Shown: piece after piece, positions 7,879-14,530 of the stretch
Layout: each line of letters begins with the position of its first letter
How positions within the stretch are numbered: the stretch's first letter is position 1
Source: Pseudomonadota bacterium
Lineage (GTDB): Bacteria > Pseudomonadota > Alphaproteobacteria > Acetobacterales > Acetobacteraceae
Direction of reading: 5' to 3'
Assembly: GCA_021845555.1 (NCBI GenBank)
Contig: JAJZVS010000020.1
Span: 1 to 18,415 of the forward strand
DNA length: 18,415 nt
Position numbers and translations under genes: made by a program
Notes under the pieces: generated by a model
Told to the model about the DNA's origin: nothing
The model's database searches: none
What the model saw: the letters and a program-made list of their open reading frames with translations, nothing else

Positions 7879-8012
7879 TGCGCCTTATTGCGCAGTTCTA
7901 TCGAGGCCGGGGTTTCGGGGCAGGGCCGCGCATGATAACCGTTGTGCCAACGGGAGCCGATCGCCGCACGAAAGCGCGCCGCGCCGTCGGCTCCGCAACG
8001 GGAGGACGTCAC

Positions 8013-8669
8013 TTGGGGTACAGGAACGCGATCGGCGTGGCGCGCGCGCTGGCAGGGGTGATGCTGGCGGCGGGGCTCGCCGCGGCCGCCGTGCCTGCCT
8101 CGGCGAAGACGATCATCGACGAATGGAGCACGATCAAGGCGCCGGCGGCTCCCGCGCTGCAGACCGTCACGGTCGATCCCCACACGACCGCGCTGCTGGT
8201 GCTCGATCTGGTCAACCCGGTCTGCACCGCGAAGTACCGGCCGCGCTGCCTTGCGACCCTGCCCAAGGTCGCCAAGCTGCTCAAGGAGGCGCGGGCCCAC
8301 AAGATGCTGGTGGTCTACAGCCTCGTGATGGCGAACAAGAGCACCGCCGACGTGCTGGCGCCGGTCGCCCCGCTCGGCACCGAGCCGGTGGTCAAGAGCG
8401 GGCCCGACAAGTTCCTTGGCACCGATCTCGCGCAGATCCTGAAATCGCACGGCATCACCACCGTCATCCCGGTGGGCTCGGCGGCCGATGGGGCGGTGAT
8501 GTACACGGCCAGCCACGCCGCGCTGCTGGGCTATCACGTGCTTCTGCCGGTCGATGGGATGTCGTCCCATCTTGCCTATACCGAACAATACGTGACCTGG
8601 AACATGGCGCACGCGCCGGTGGTCTCGTTGCGGGTGACCCTGACCTCGATCGACCGGCTGAAGTTCTGA
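8013..8669 (+). CDS. Exported isochorismatase-fold (cysteine hydrolase-like) protein lacking the nucleophilic cysteine
   Basis: The 218-residue product begins at a TTG supported by GGGAGGACG about 7 nt upstream. This start gives a complete signal peptide: Arg11 near the start, a hydrophobic run at about 13-28, and PASAK as the cleavage region at residues 28-32. The mature part has the isochorismatase-like fold, with Asp65 in LLVLDLVNPV and Lys128 in EPVVKSG at the expected catalytic places. The third position, normally Cys in a GxxxxxC motif, is Ala161 in GSAADGAVMYTA. Cys71 and Cys79 could form a disulfide in the periplasm. It may be a diverged enzyme or a non-catalytic protein. It stands alone, separated from the upstream operon by 134 bp. 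Confidence 0.8.
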   Translation: MGYRNAIGVARALAGVMLAAGLAAAAVPASAKTIIDEWSTIKAPAAPALQTVTVDPHTTALLVLDLVNPVCTAKYRPRCLATLPKVAKLLKEARAHKMLVVYSLVMANKSTADVLAPVAPLGTEPVVKSGPDKFLGTDLAQILKSHGITTVIPVGSAADGAVMYTASHAALLGYHVLLPVDGMSSHLAYTEQYVTWNMAHAPVVSLRVTLTSIDRLKF

Positions 8670-8679
8670 CGGCGCCGGT

Positions 8680-8823
8680 TCAGAGACCCGGGTCGAGCAG
8701 GGTGTCCTCCTTCATTCCCGCCCGCCCCGCGGCGTCCCAGGCCCCGACCTCCCCGGCCTCGGCAAGCGGGCGACAGACGTAGGGCGTCTGGTCGGGAAAC
8801 CGCCGCCGGCGCGCATCGCTCAC
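8680..8823 (-). CDS. Possible 47-residue conserved-type small protein downstream of SURF1
   Basis: A short frame on the minus strand encodes 47 residues with about 87 percent G/C at third codon positions. Its composition is not the Arg/Pro-rich kind seen in antisense shadows: it contains FPDQTPYVCRPLAEAG, then EVGAWDAAG, and ends KEDTLLDPGL. It begins 65 bp after the SURF1 stop on the same strand and ends 10 bp from the convergent hydrolase gene, so it fills the gap neatly. The start is uncertain: GTG at 8823 has no clear ribosome binding site, and TTG at 8883 would add 20 Pro-rich residues. I do not recognise the family. It may belong to the oxidase-assembly cluster. Confidence 0.45.
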   Translation of the reverse strand: MSDARRRRFPDQTPYVCRPLAEAGEVGAWDAAGRAGMKEDTLLDPGL

Positions 8824-8888
8824 GTAGCCAATTTGCGGACGCGGGTGGGGCGACGGGATCGGGCATGACAACCGCCCCGGCAACGGGG

Positions 8889-9677
8889 TCAGCCAGCGTG
8901 CGTCTGCTGCTCCGCCGCCATCTCCCGCGCCACGCCGCGCGCCCAGACGCCGAAGATCATCGCCAGCGCGCCGGCCAGGCCGAACCAGGTCGCGGCATAG
9001 ACCAGATGGTTGTTCGGTGGGCGCGGCAGGTGCTGCGCCGGCAGCGGATAGACATGCTGCACCAGCGGCCCCAACGCGATCAGCGTGAACGGCGCCACCT
9101 CCCGCAGCCCCAGCGCCGCGCCGATCGCCGCCGGATCGAGCGCGTAGAACCGCCGCCGCTTCGGCTCCGGCCGCGGGGTGAACAGGCCGGGCCGATCGGG
9201 GGCGTGGACGAAGCCCACCACGGTGACGGGACCTGCCGGCCAGGACACATGGGCGGGGAAGGACAGCGGAATCCAGCCGCGATCCACCAGCACCGGCGGG
9301 CCGTCGGCGCGTTCCAGCGGCACCACGAGTTCGGTGCCCATCTCCGGGCCGGCGGTGGTCTGCTTCACCTCGGCGGCGAAATGCACCGCCAGATCGGGGC
9401 GGAAGCGCCCGCGGATCCGCACTTTCACGAACGGGGAGGGGTGTGCCGGCAGCGGGACCGCGGGGGCGGCCTCGGCATGCGCGATCTCGGCCAGGATGCG
9501 CTCCTTCCAGGCGAGCCGGCGCACCTGCCAGACTCCGAGCGCCAGCAGCATCGCCAGCATCACCACGGTCATCACGCCCGGCCAGAGCAGCCGCCGCCAG
9601 TAGGGCCGCGTGTCCGGCGGGCTGGTCGGGCGGCGGGGTGCGGTCGGGACGGCGGGCGCGGCGGCGTTGGCGGTCAA
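8889..9677 (-). CDS. SURF1 family cytochrome oxidase assembly protein
   Basis: SURF1 is an inner-membrane protein that helps insert haem a into subunit I of aa3-type cytochrome c oxidase. The 262-residue product has the family layout: a transmembrane helix at about 31-49 ending in LGVWQVRRLAWKERIL, a periplasmic domain containing VLVDRGWIPLSF (129-140) and VGFVHAPDRPGLFTP (154-168), and a second helix at about 226-246 preceded by PPNNHLVYAATWFGLA. The TTG start at 9677 is chosen because it overlaps the DUF983 stop as TTGA, indicating translational coupling, with GGGAC just upstream. It is the third gene of the cox3-DUF983-SURF1 run. Family identity is firm; the start is moderately sure. Confidence 0.9.
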   Translation of the reverse strand: MTANAAAPAVPTAPRRPTSPPDTRPYWRRLLWPGVMTVVMLAMLLALGVWQVRRLAWKERILAEIAHAEAAPAVPLPAHPSPFVKVRIRGRFRPDLAVHFAAEVKQTTAGPEMGTELVVPLERADGPPVLVDRGWIPLSFPAHVSWPAGPVTVVGFVHAPDRPGLFTPRPEPKRRRFYALDPAAIGAALGLREVAPFTLIALGPLVQHVYPLPAQHLPRPPNNHLVYAATWFGLAGALAMIFGVWARGVAREMAAEQQTHAG

Positions 9678-10120
9678 AGTCCCATTTCCGCGCGGCGGTT
9701 GCGGTATTGCAGCGCCACCAGCGCCGCCTTGGCCAGGCGCATCAGCACCACGGCGAGCGGCAGCGCCACCACCGGCCAGATTACCGCATGCACCCAGAGC
9801 GGCGGGTTGAAGCGAAACTCCACCCAGAAGGCGCCGATCACCAGGATCGGGCCAAGGATGAACATTACCGCGACAGGCGCGCCATCCCCGGCGTCGTTTC
9901 CGCTGAGATCGAGATCGCAGACCGCGCAGCGCGGCCGGATGGTCAGCAGGCCGGTGAACAGATGCCCCTTGCCGCAGCGCGGGCAGCGGCCCTGCAAGGC
10001 GACCCGCCACACCGGGGGCAGCGGCCCGGCGAATTCACCCGCCGCGGCCGGTTCCCCGCCGGCCGGTTTCCCGTTGGGCGGATGCTCACCGGGCGACGAC
10101 AGCGCTAGCACCCCAGACAT
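9674..10120 (-). CDS. DUF983 zinc-ribbon membrane protein
   Basis: The 148-residue product matches DUF983, a family often found beside cytochrome oxidase subunit III and SURF1 in alphaproteobacteria; its biochemical role is not established. Two cysteine pairs form a probable zinc ribbon: CPRCGKGHLF with Cys46/Cys49 and RCAVCDLDLSG with Cys65/Cys68. Two membrane helices follow at about 82-100 and 112-132. I chose the ATG at 10120, which overlaps the end of cox3 by 35 bp. An upstream start at 10153 and an internal GTG at 10111 are possible, because the first 35 residues are low-complexity. Its stop overlaps the SURF1 start, so the three genes are probably made as one unit. Confidence 0.85.
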   Translation of the reverse strand: MSGVLALSSPGEHPPNGKPAGGEPAAAGEFAGPLPPVWRVALQGRCPRCGKGHLFTGLLTIRPRCAVCDLDLSGNDAGDGAPVAVMFILGPILVIGAFWVEFRFNPPLWVHAVIWPVVALPLAVVLMRLAKAALVALQYRNRRAEMGL

Positions 10121-10937
10121 AGACGCAGGTGAACAGGAACAGCCACACGACATCGACGAAGTGCCAGTACCATGCCGCCGCCTCGAGGCCGAAATGCCGC
10201 TCCGGCGTGAACTCGCCGCGCCGGGCGCGGAACCAGCACACCGCCAGGAAACAGGTGCCGACGATCACGTGGAAGCCGTGGAAGCCGGTGGCGAGGAAGA
10301 ACACCGACGGATAGACCCCGCCGCCCACCAGATGGAACGGCGCATGGGTGAACTCCCACGCCTGGAACCCCGTGAAGGCGAGGCCGAGCAGCACGGTCAG
10401 CGCCAGCCCCGTCACCAGTCCCTTGCGGTCGCCGTGGATCAGCGAATGGTGCGCCCAGGTGACCGTGGTGCCCGAGAGCAGCAGGATCATCGTGTTCAGG
10501 ATGGGCAGGTGGAACGGATCGATCGAATGGATGCCCGGCGGCGGCCAGATCGGGTGCGCCACGCCGGCGACGTTGCTGGGGAACAGGGCGAAGTTGAAGA
10601 ACGCCCAGAAGAAGGCGACGAAGAACATCACCTCCGACGCGATGAAGAACATCATTCCGTAGCGCAGGCCGAGCCGGACCACCGCCGAATGCATCCCCGG
10701 CGTGCGGCTTTCGGCCAGCACGTCGCGCCACCAGAAGAACATGGTCGCGAGCACGACCAGCGTGCCGACCACCAGCGTCGTGTAATTGCCGTAATGCGCG
10801 GCGAAGATGATCCCGAGCACCACCAGCAGCCCGCCCAGGGCACCGACGATCGGCCAGGGACTCGGGTTGACCAGATGATAGGGCTGCTTCAGCCCCGACC
10901 CCCGGATGACGGATGCGCCGTGCGCGTGCTCGCTCAT
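10086..10937 (-). CDS. ctaE: Cytochrome c oxidase subunit III (aa3 type)
   Basis: Subunit III is a seven-helix inner-membrane part of the aa3 cytochrome c oxidase, which stabilises turnover and the proton-uptake path. The 283-residue product is full length. Recognisable blocks are KQPYHLVNPSPWPI (17-30), WWRDVLAESR (69-78), RYGMMFFIASEVMFFVAFFW (92-111), the loop HPIWPPPGIHSIDPFHLPILNT, GFQAWEFTHAPF, GFHGFHVIVGTCFL (218-231) and EAAAWYWHFVDVVWLFLFTC (252-271). I chose ATG 10937 over the GTG at 10979 because it gives the usual N-terminus. Subunits I and II, ctaB and ctaG are not in the window; the gene upstream on this strand is a lipid kinase. DUF983 and SURF1 follow with overlapping ends. 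Confidence 0.96.
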   Translation of the reverse strand: MSEHAHGASVIRGSGLKQPYHLVNPSPWPIVGALGGLLVVLGIIFAAHYGNYTTLVVGTLVVLATMFFWWRDVLAESRTPGMHSAVVRLGLRYGMMFFIASEVMFFVAFFWAFFNFALFPSNVAGVAHPIWPPPGIHSIDPFHLPILNTMILLLSGTTVTWAHHSLIHGDRKGLVTGLALTVLLGLAFTGFQAWEFTHAPFHLVGGGVYPSVFFLATGFHGFHVIVGTCFLAVCWFRARRGEFTPERHFGLEAAAWYWHFVDVVWLFLFTCVYVWGASAVVAR

Positions 10938-11021
10938 TCCCCGACCTTGTTCCTCACGCCCCGAAGCGGCAGCGACCACCGAGGGATCCGCCCCGGCACG
11001 GTGGCGCCATCATCCCCAATT

Positions 11022-11043
11022 TGCCCCCCGGTTCAAGGGGGCA
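11022..11043 (-). terminator. Hairpin just after the lipid kinase gene, terminator-like
   Basis: TGCCCCC (11022-11028) and GGGGGCA (11037-11043) form a perfect 7-bp stem with an 8-nt loop, 5 bp past the kinase stop on its strand. On the minus strand the stem is followed by AAATT rather than a long T run. It may end kinase transcripts before cox3, but efficient intrinsic termination is not assured. Confidence 0.45.
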
Positions 11044-11048
11044 TCCGA

Positions 11049-11948
11049 TCATCCTGACACCACCAGGGCGATCGGCTGCGCCGCGTCGCGCACCAGGCGG
11101 GGCGCGCGGCCGGCGGGATCGCCGTCCGTCTGCGCCGCCATCGGGGGATCGCCCAGGAATTCGATCTCCCGCGCCCGCACCCGGCGCACCCCCGCGAGCG
11201 CGCCCAGCCGGCCGAGCGGCAGGGCGATCGCCCCGCGCAGCGCCGCCCGCCACCCCGCCTGCTCGAACAGCACCACCGAGAAGCCCCGCGCGCCCGAGTC
11301 GGCCTCCGGCGCCAGCAGGTAGCGCCCGCCATACAGCCGGCCCTTGCTGACGATGACGCTGACCGCCTCCACCGCGACCCCGTCCAGCCGCAGCGTGACC
11401 GGGGGGAACGCGTAGCGCGGCAGTTCGCGCAGCGTCTGCCAGACATAGGCGCCGCGGCCGAGGACCTTCTTCAGCCCGAGCGGCAGGCGGCGGACCACGT
11501 CGGCGTCGAACCCGACGCCCAGCATCTGCACGAAAAGCCGCGTCGGCTCCGCGGCCGCCGGGGGCGCGAGCGGCCCGCCGCCCTCGGCGAGGCCCGGCCA
11601 CAGCAACCGGGTGCGCCCGAACGCCAGCGCCGCGGCCACCGCGCGCGGTGCGAAGGGCAGGGCGTATTCATGCGCCAGCACATTGGCGGTGCCGAGCGGG
11701 ATCACGCCGAGCCTCGCCGCCGTGCCGAGCAGTCCGTTCGCCACCTCGGCGATCGTGCCGTCTCCGCCGGCGGCGACCACCAGCCGCGCGCCACCCTCCG
11801 CCGCCGCGCGCGCGAGGCGCTGCGCGTCGCCCGCCCGTTCGGTCCGCAGCACCTCGATCCGCACGCCGTTGGCGGCAAGGATGTCGAGCACCCGCCAGAG
11901 CCGGTGCACGCGGCGATTCCCGGCGGTGGGGTTGTAGATGATGACCAT
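11049..11948 (-). CDS. Diacylglycerol kinase-family lipid kinase
   Basis: The 299-residue product belongs to the diacylglycerol kinase catalytic-domain family (YegS/DgkB-like), soluble or membrane-associated enzymes that phosphorylate lipid alcohols such as diacylglycerol. It shows VIIYNPTAGNRR at the N-terminus, the nucleotide-binding GGDGTIAEVANGLLG (61-75), PLGTANVLAHEYALP (84-98), MLGVGFDADVVRRLP in the second domain and QTDGDPAG near 273-280, where this family has its DGE/DGD motif. I chose ATG 11948 because family members start close to the YNPTAG strand; no good ribosome binding site is visible. It diverges from the phosphoesterase and glycosyltransferase across a region with GTCATCG repeats oriented toward this gene. 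Phosphorylation of diacylglycerol to phosphatidate is inferred; a ceramide kinase role is an alternative. Confidence 0.9.
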   Translation of the reverse strand: MVIIYNPTAGNRRVHRLWRVLDILAANGVRIEVLRTERAGDAQRLARAAAEGGARLVVAAGGDGTIAEVANGLLGTAARLGVIPLGTANVLAHEYALPFAPRAVAAALAFGRTRLLWPGLAEGGGPLAPPAAAEPTRLFVQMLGVGFDADVVRRLPLGLKKVLGRGAYVWQTLRELPRYAFPPVTLRLDGVAVEAVSVIVSKGRLYGGRYLLAPEADSGARGFSVVLFEQAGWRAALRGAIALPLGRLGALAGVRRVRAREIEFLGDPPMAAQTDGDPAGRAPRLVRDAAQPIALVVSG

Positions 11949-12001
11949 CGGAGGTGCGACGACTCGTCTGCAGGAAGCACGGGAAACCACCATGTGTCGC
12001 G

Positions 12002-12007
12002 ATCTTG
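12002..12007 (-). promoter_or_regulatory. Possible -10 element for the lipid kinase
   Basis: On the minus strand CAAGAT lies 12 nt downstream of the last GTCAT of the repeat array. This is about the spacing at which a -10 follows a PhoB box that replaces the -35. It matches three of six consensus bases, so it is only suggestive. Confidence 0.25.
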
Positions 12008-12013
12008 CGTGGC

Positions 12014-12046
12014 GCGACGATGACGGGGCGATGACGGACCGATGAC
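12014..12046 (-). promoter_or_regulatory. Pho-box-like array: three GTCATCG repeats at an 11-bp period
   Basis: Read on the minus strand, three consecutive 11-bp units begin GTCATCG: GTCATCGGTCC, GTCATCGCCCC and GTCATCGTCGC. PhoB boxes are direct repeats of CTGTCAT-type half-sites with the same 11-bp period. Two of the three half-sites here match CTGTCAT at six of seven positions (CCGTCAT), and the third matches at five. The array lies between the divergent lipid kinase and phosphoesterase genes and points toward the kinase. PhoB binding is inferred. Confidence 0.55.
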
Positions 12047-12130
12047 TTTGCCGCCGTGGTGTCGTTTCGCCCTGCGTCATGCAAGCTTCACTGGTCCGCG
12101 GCCCCGGCGCCGCTATGTGCTGCGGGCACG

Positions 12131-12991
12131 ATGAACAGCATGTCATGCACCGTTCCGCGGCCCGCCTACCGCCCGACCTATCGGAGCGTCTTCATCTCCG
12201 ACACCCACCTCGGGACGCGCGGCTGCCGCAGCGATTTCCTCGCCGACTTTCTCGGCAAGACCAGTTGCGACCAGCTCTACCTGGTGGGCGACATCATCGA
12301 CGGCTGGCGGCTGCGCAAGTCCTGGTACTGGGACGAGCACCACGACGCGGTGCTGCGCCAGATCGTCCGCCACGCCCGCGCCGGCACCGAAGTGACCTAC
12401 ATCCCCGGCAACCACGACGAGATGTTCCGCCCATGGCTCGATCCGATCGTTACCGGAGGGCCAATCGTCGCCGGCGGGCTCGAGATCTCGGGGATCCGCC
12501 TGCGCGCCGAGGCGGTGCACGTCACCGCCGCCGGCAAGCGGCTGCTGGTGACGCACGGCGATCAGTTCGACAGCGTGGTGCGCTACGCGAAGTTCCTCGC
12601 CCTGCTCGGCGACTGGGCCTACACCGTCGCGCTGGTGGCGAACCGCTGGTTCAACGCCGTGCGGCGCCGGCTCGGCTATCCCTACTGGTCGCTGTCGGCC
12701 TGGCTCAAGCGCCAGGTGAAGGAAGCGGTGAAGGCGATCGACCGCTTCGAATCGGCACTCGCCGCCGAGGCACGGGGGCGCGGCTTCGACGGCGTCGTGT
12801 GCGGCCACATCCACCACGCCGAAATGCGCGAGGTGGGCGGCGTGCTGTACATCAACGACGGCGACTGGGTCGAAAGCTGCACCGCGCTGGTGGAGCACCA
12901 CGACGGACGGCTCGAACTGATCGACTGGGCGGCCCGCAACCGCCTGTCGTTCTTCGCGCCGCGCCAGGTCGGGGTGCCGCTTCCTGTTTGA
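12131..12991 (+). CDS. Calcineurin-like phosphoesterase, probable PlcP-type phospholipase C (LpxH-like family)
   Basis: The 286-residue product has all binuclear metallophosphoesterase motifs: SDTHLG (Asp24, His26), GDIIDG (Asp54, Asp57), GNHDE (93-97), THGDQFD (His142) and GHIHHAE (His226, His228). Routine annotation would call it UDP-2,3-diacylglucosamine diphosphatase. The same COG2908-type family includes PlcP, which in Sinorhizobium and marine alphaproteobacteria removes phospholipid headgroups to give diacylglycerol under phosphate limitation. PlcP is preferred here because the next gene, 28 bp downstream, is an Agt-like GT4 glycosyltransferase, as in known plcP-agt operons, and because a divergent lipid kinase and a Pho-box-like array sit upstream. 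The ATG at 12131 is chosen; another at 12140 is three codons in. Family is sure, PlcP assignment moderate. Confidence 0.85.
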   Translation: MNSMSCTVPRPAYRPTYRSVFISDTHLGTRGCRSDFLADFLGKTSCDQLYLVGDIIDGWRLRKSWYWDEHHDAVLRQIVRHARAGTEVTYIPGNHDEMFRPWLDPIVTGGPIVAGGLEISGIRLRAEAVHVTAAGKRLLVTHGDQFDSVVRYAKFLALLGDWAYTVALVANRWFNAVRRRLGYPYWSLSAWLKRQVKEAVKAIDRFESALAAEARGRGFDGVVCGHIHHAEMREVGGVLYINDGDWVESCTALVEHHDGRLELIDWAARNRLSFFAPRQVGVPLPV

Positions 12992-13019
12992 TGTTCCATT
13001 CCCCGTCGAGGCGCCCCCG

Positions 13020-14060
13020 GTGCTGCCGCCCGCGCCCTCCCACCGCATCCTGATCGTCACCGACGCGTGGCACCCGCAGGTGAACGGGGTGGTGCGCACG
13101 CTCGCCACCGTCGCCGGCGAATTGCGCGCCATGGGCCATGTCGTGGAGGTGATCGGCCCGGACCGGTTCCGCACCATGCCCTGCCCGAGCTATCCCGATA
13201 TCCGCCTCGCGCTGCTGCCGGGACGGCGGATCGGCGCGATGATCGCCGCCTTCCGCCCCGACGCGCTGCACATCGCCACCGAAGGTCCGCTCGGGCTGGC
13301 CGCGCGGCGCTGGGCGATCCGCACCGGGTTCTCCTTCACCACCGCCTTCCATACGCGATTCGCCGAATACGTCGCCGCACGCACCCACCTGCCGGTGCGC
13401 CCGCTCTATGCCTGGATGCGCCGCTTCCACGGCGCCGCCGAAGGCACCATGGTCGCCACCGAGAGCCTGCGCGCGGAACTCGCCGCGCGCGGCTTCCGCC
13501 ATCTGCGCGCCTGGTCGCGCGGGGTGGATCTCACCCTGTTCCGCCCGCAGCCGCGCGAGGCCTGGGACCTGCCGCGCCCGGTGTTCGTCTATGTCGGGCG
13601 GGTCGCGGTGGAGAAGAACATCGGCGCCTTCCTCGATCTCGATCTGCCGGGATCGAAAGTGGTGGTGGGCGGCGGGCCGCAACTGGCCGCGCTGCGCCGG
13701 CGCTATCCGGCGACACTGTTCACCGGCCCGCGTCACGGCGCCGCGCTGGCGTCGGCCTATGCGGGGGCGGACGCGTTCGTGTTCCCGAGCCTGACCGATA
13801 CGTTCGGCCTGGTGCTGCTCGAAGCGCTGGCCTGCGGCACGCCGGTCGCGGCTTTCCCGGTGACCGGCCCGATCGACGTGCTGGCCGGCGCCGCGGGGCG
13901 GATCGGCGCGGTCGATACCGACTTGCGCGCGGCGGCGCTCGCCGCGCTCGGCGCCGACCGTGCGGCCTGCCGCGTGCATGCCGAACGCTTCGCCTGGCGT
14001 GCCTGCGCCGAGGTGTTCCTGTCGCATCTGGTCCCGGCCGAGGCCGGGCGCGCGGCGTGA
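13020..14060 (+). CDS. GT4 glycosyltransferase, probable Agt-like diacylglycerol glycosyltransferase
   Basis: The 346-residue product is a two-domain GT-B enzyme of the GT4 family. The N-terminal domain shows RILIVTDAWHPQVNGVVRTL (9-28), EVIGPDRF, HIATEGPLGLAARRWA and AFHTRFAEYVAAR (109-121). The C-terminal sugar-nucleotide domain has FVYVGRVAVEKNI (189-201) with Arg194 and Lys199, VVGGGPQ (215-221) and FPSLTDTFGLVLLEALACGTPVA (255-277), where Asp260 and Glu268 form the D/E-x7-E motif. This subgroup includes Agt, which adds glucose or glucuronic acid to diacylglycerol in phosphate-starved alphaproteobacteria; mannosyltransferases are also related. The GTG at 13020 has GAGG 9 nt upstream and lies 28 bp after the phosphoesterase stop, so the pair is an operon. 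The donor sugar cannot be read from sequence. Confidence 0.88.
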   Translation: MLPPAPSHRILIVTDAWHPQVNGVVRTLATVAGELRAMGHVVEVIGPDRFRTMPCPSYPDIRLALLPGRRIGAMIAAFRPDALHIATEGPLGLAARRWAIRTGFSFTTAFHTRFAEYVAARTHLPVRPLYAWMRRFHGAAEGTMVATESLRAELAARGFRHLRAWSRGVDLTLFRPQPREAWDLPRPVFVYVGRVAVEKNIGAFLDLDLPGSKVVVGGGPQLAALRRRYPATLFTGPRHGAALASAYAGADAFVFPSLTDTFGLVLLEALACGTPVAAFPVTGPIDVLAGAAGRIGAVDTDLRAAALAALGADRAACRVHAERFAWRACAEVFLSHLVPAEAGRAA

Positions 14061-14078
14061 CCGCGACGCCCGCGAAGG

Positions 14079-14399
14079 TCAGGGCGTGGTCGGGATCTCC
14101 CGATAGACGTTGCGGACCGAACGGATCCAGTGCTTCTTCGTCTCGTTCGTCCACGGCGTGCCGGCCAGCAGCTTCGTGTAGGCCTCGCTCTGCAGCACGT
14201 CGGGGCTTTCGAGGTCATACAGCGCCAGGTATTTCGGCTCGCCCTCGATCGCGACGAAGCGGCGCGCGTTCAGGATGCCGGGGACCGACAGGCGCTCCGG
14301 CACGTGCTCCTCGTTGTACCAGCGGTTGAAATCCGCTTCGTGCGCGGGTTCCACTTCGATCATCACCAGCAGCAGGCCACGCGGCTTGGTCTCGGCCAT
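14079..14399 (-). CDS. Small dimeric alpha/beta-barrel-type protein (EthD/DUF4286-like)
   Basis: The 106-residue product looks like a ferredoxin-like dimeric alpha/beta-barrel protein. It has a first strand GLLLVMIEVEP, a helix with EADFNRWYNEEHVPERLSVP, which is the hallmark of EthD-like and DUF4286-like small proteins, a strand NARRFVAIEGEPKYLALYDL, and a C-terminal helix with SEAYTKLLAGTPW. Such proteins are often found near aromatic or steroid degradation genes, but their activities vary and I do not assign one. GGAGGAAA lies just before the ATG at 14399, so the start is good. It converges on the glycosyltransferase gene with 18 bp between stops and diverges from the FrnE-like gene. Confidence 0.8.
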   Translation of the reverse strand: MAETKPRGLLLVMIEVEPAHEADFNRWYNEEHVPERLSVPGILNARRFVAIEGEPKYLALYDLESPDVLQSEAYTKLLAGTPWTNETKKHWIRSVRNVYREIPTTP

Positions 14400-14480
14400 G
14401 GTCGTTTCCTCCGGTTGCGGACCCTGCCATGCTAGCTGCCGTGCGGGCGGCCGGTAAGCGGGCAGGCGGCTTGCCGCTGG

Positions 14481-14498
14481 CGCGCCGGCGCCGGCGCG
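14481..14498. promoter_or_regulatory. 18-bp perfect palindrome between divergent genes
   Basis: CGCGCCGGCGCCGGCGCG is a perfect 18-bp palindrome in the 131-bp gap between the EthD-like and FrnE-like genes, 32 bp before the FrnE start. It could be an operator or a hairpin, but such sequences arise easily at this base composition. Confidence 0.25.
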
Positions 14499-14530
14499 GC
14501 CATGATGGCGCAGCCGAGGAGGACGATCGC

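Noticed and set aside
8576..8866. 96-codon minus-strand open frame near the SURF1 end
   Set aside because: Its second half is antisense to the isochorismatase-fold gene and its composition is Arg/Gly/Pro-rich; the 47-residue frame in another phase is more protein-like.
10086..10090. GTGA overlap at the cox3 stop as a start for DUF983
   Set aside because: The GTG is not in the DUF983 frame, so the upstream ATG at 10120 was used.
12991..12993. ATG overlapping the phosphoesterase stop, as a coupled start for the glycosyltransferase
   Set aside because: It is out of frame with the glycosyltransferase. The GTG at 13020 is in frame and has a ribosome binding site.
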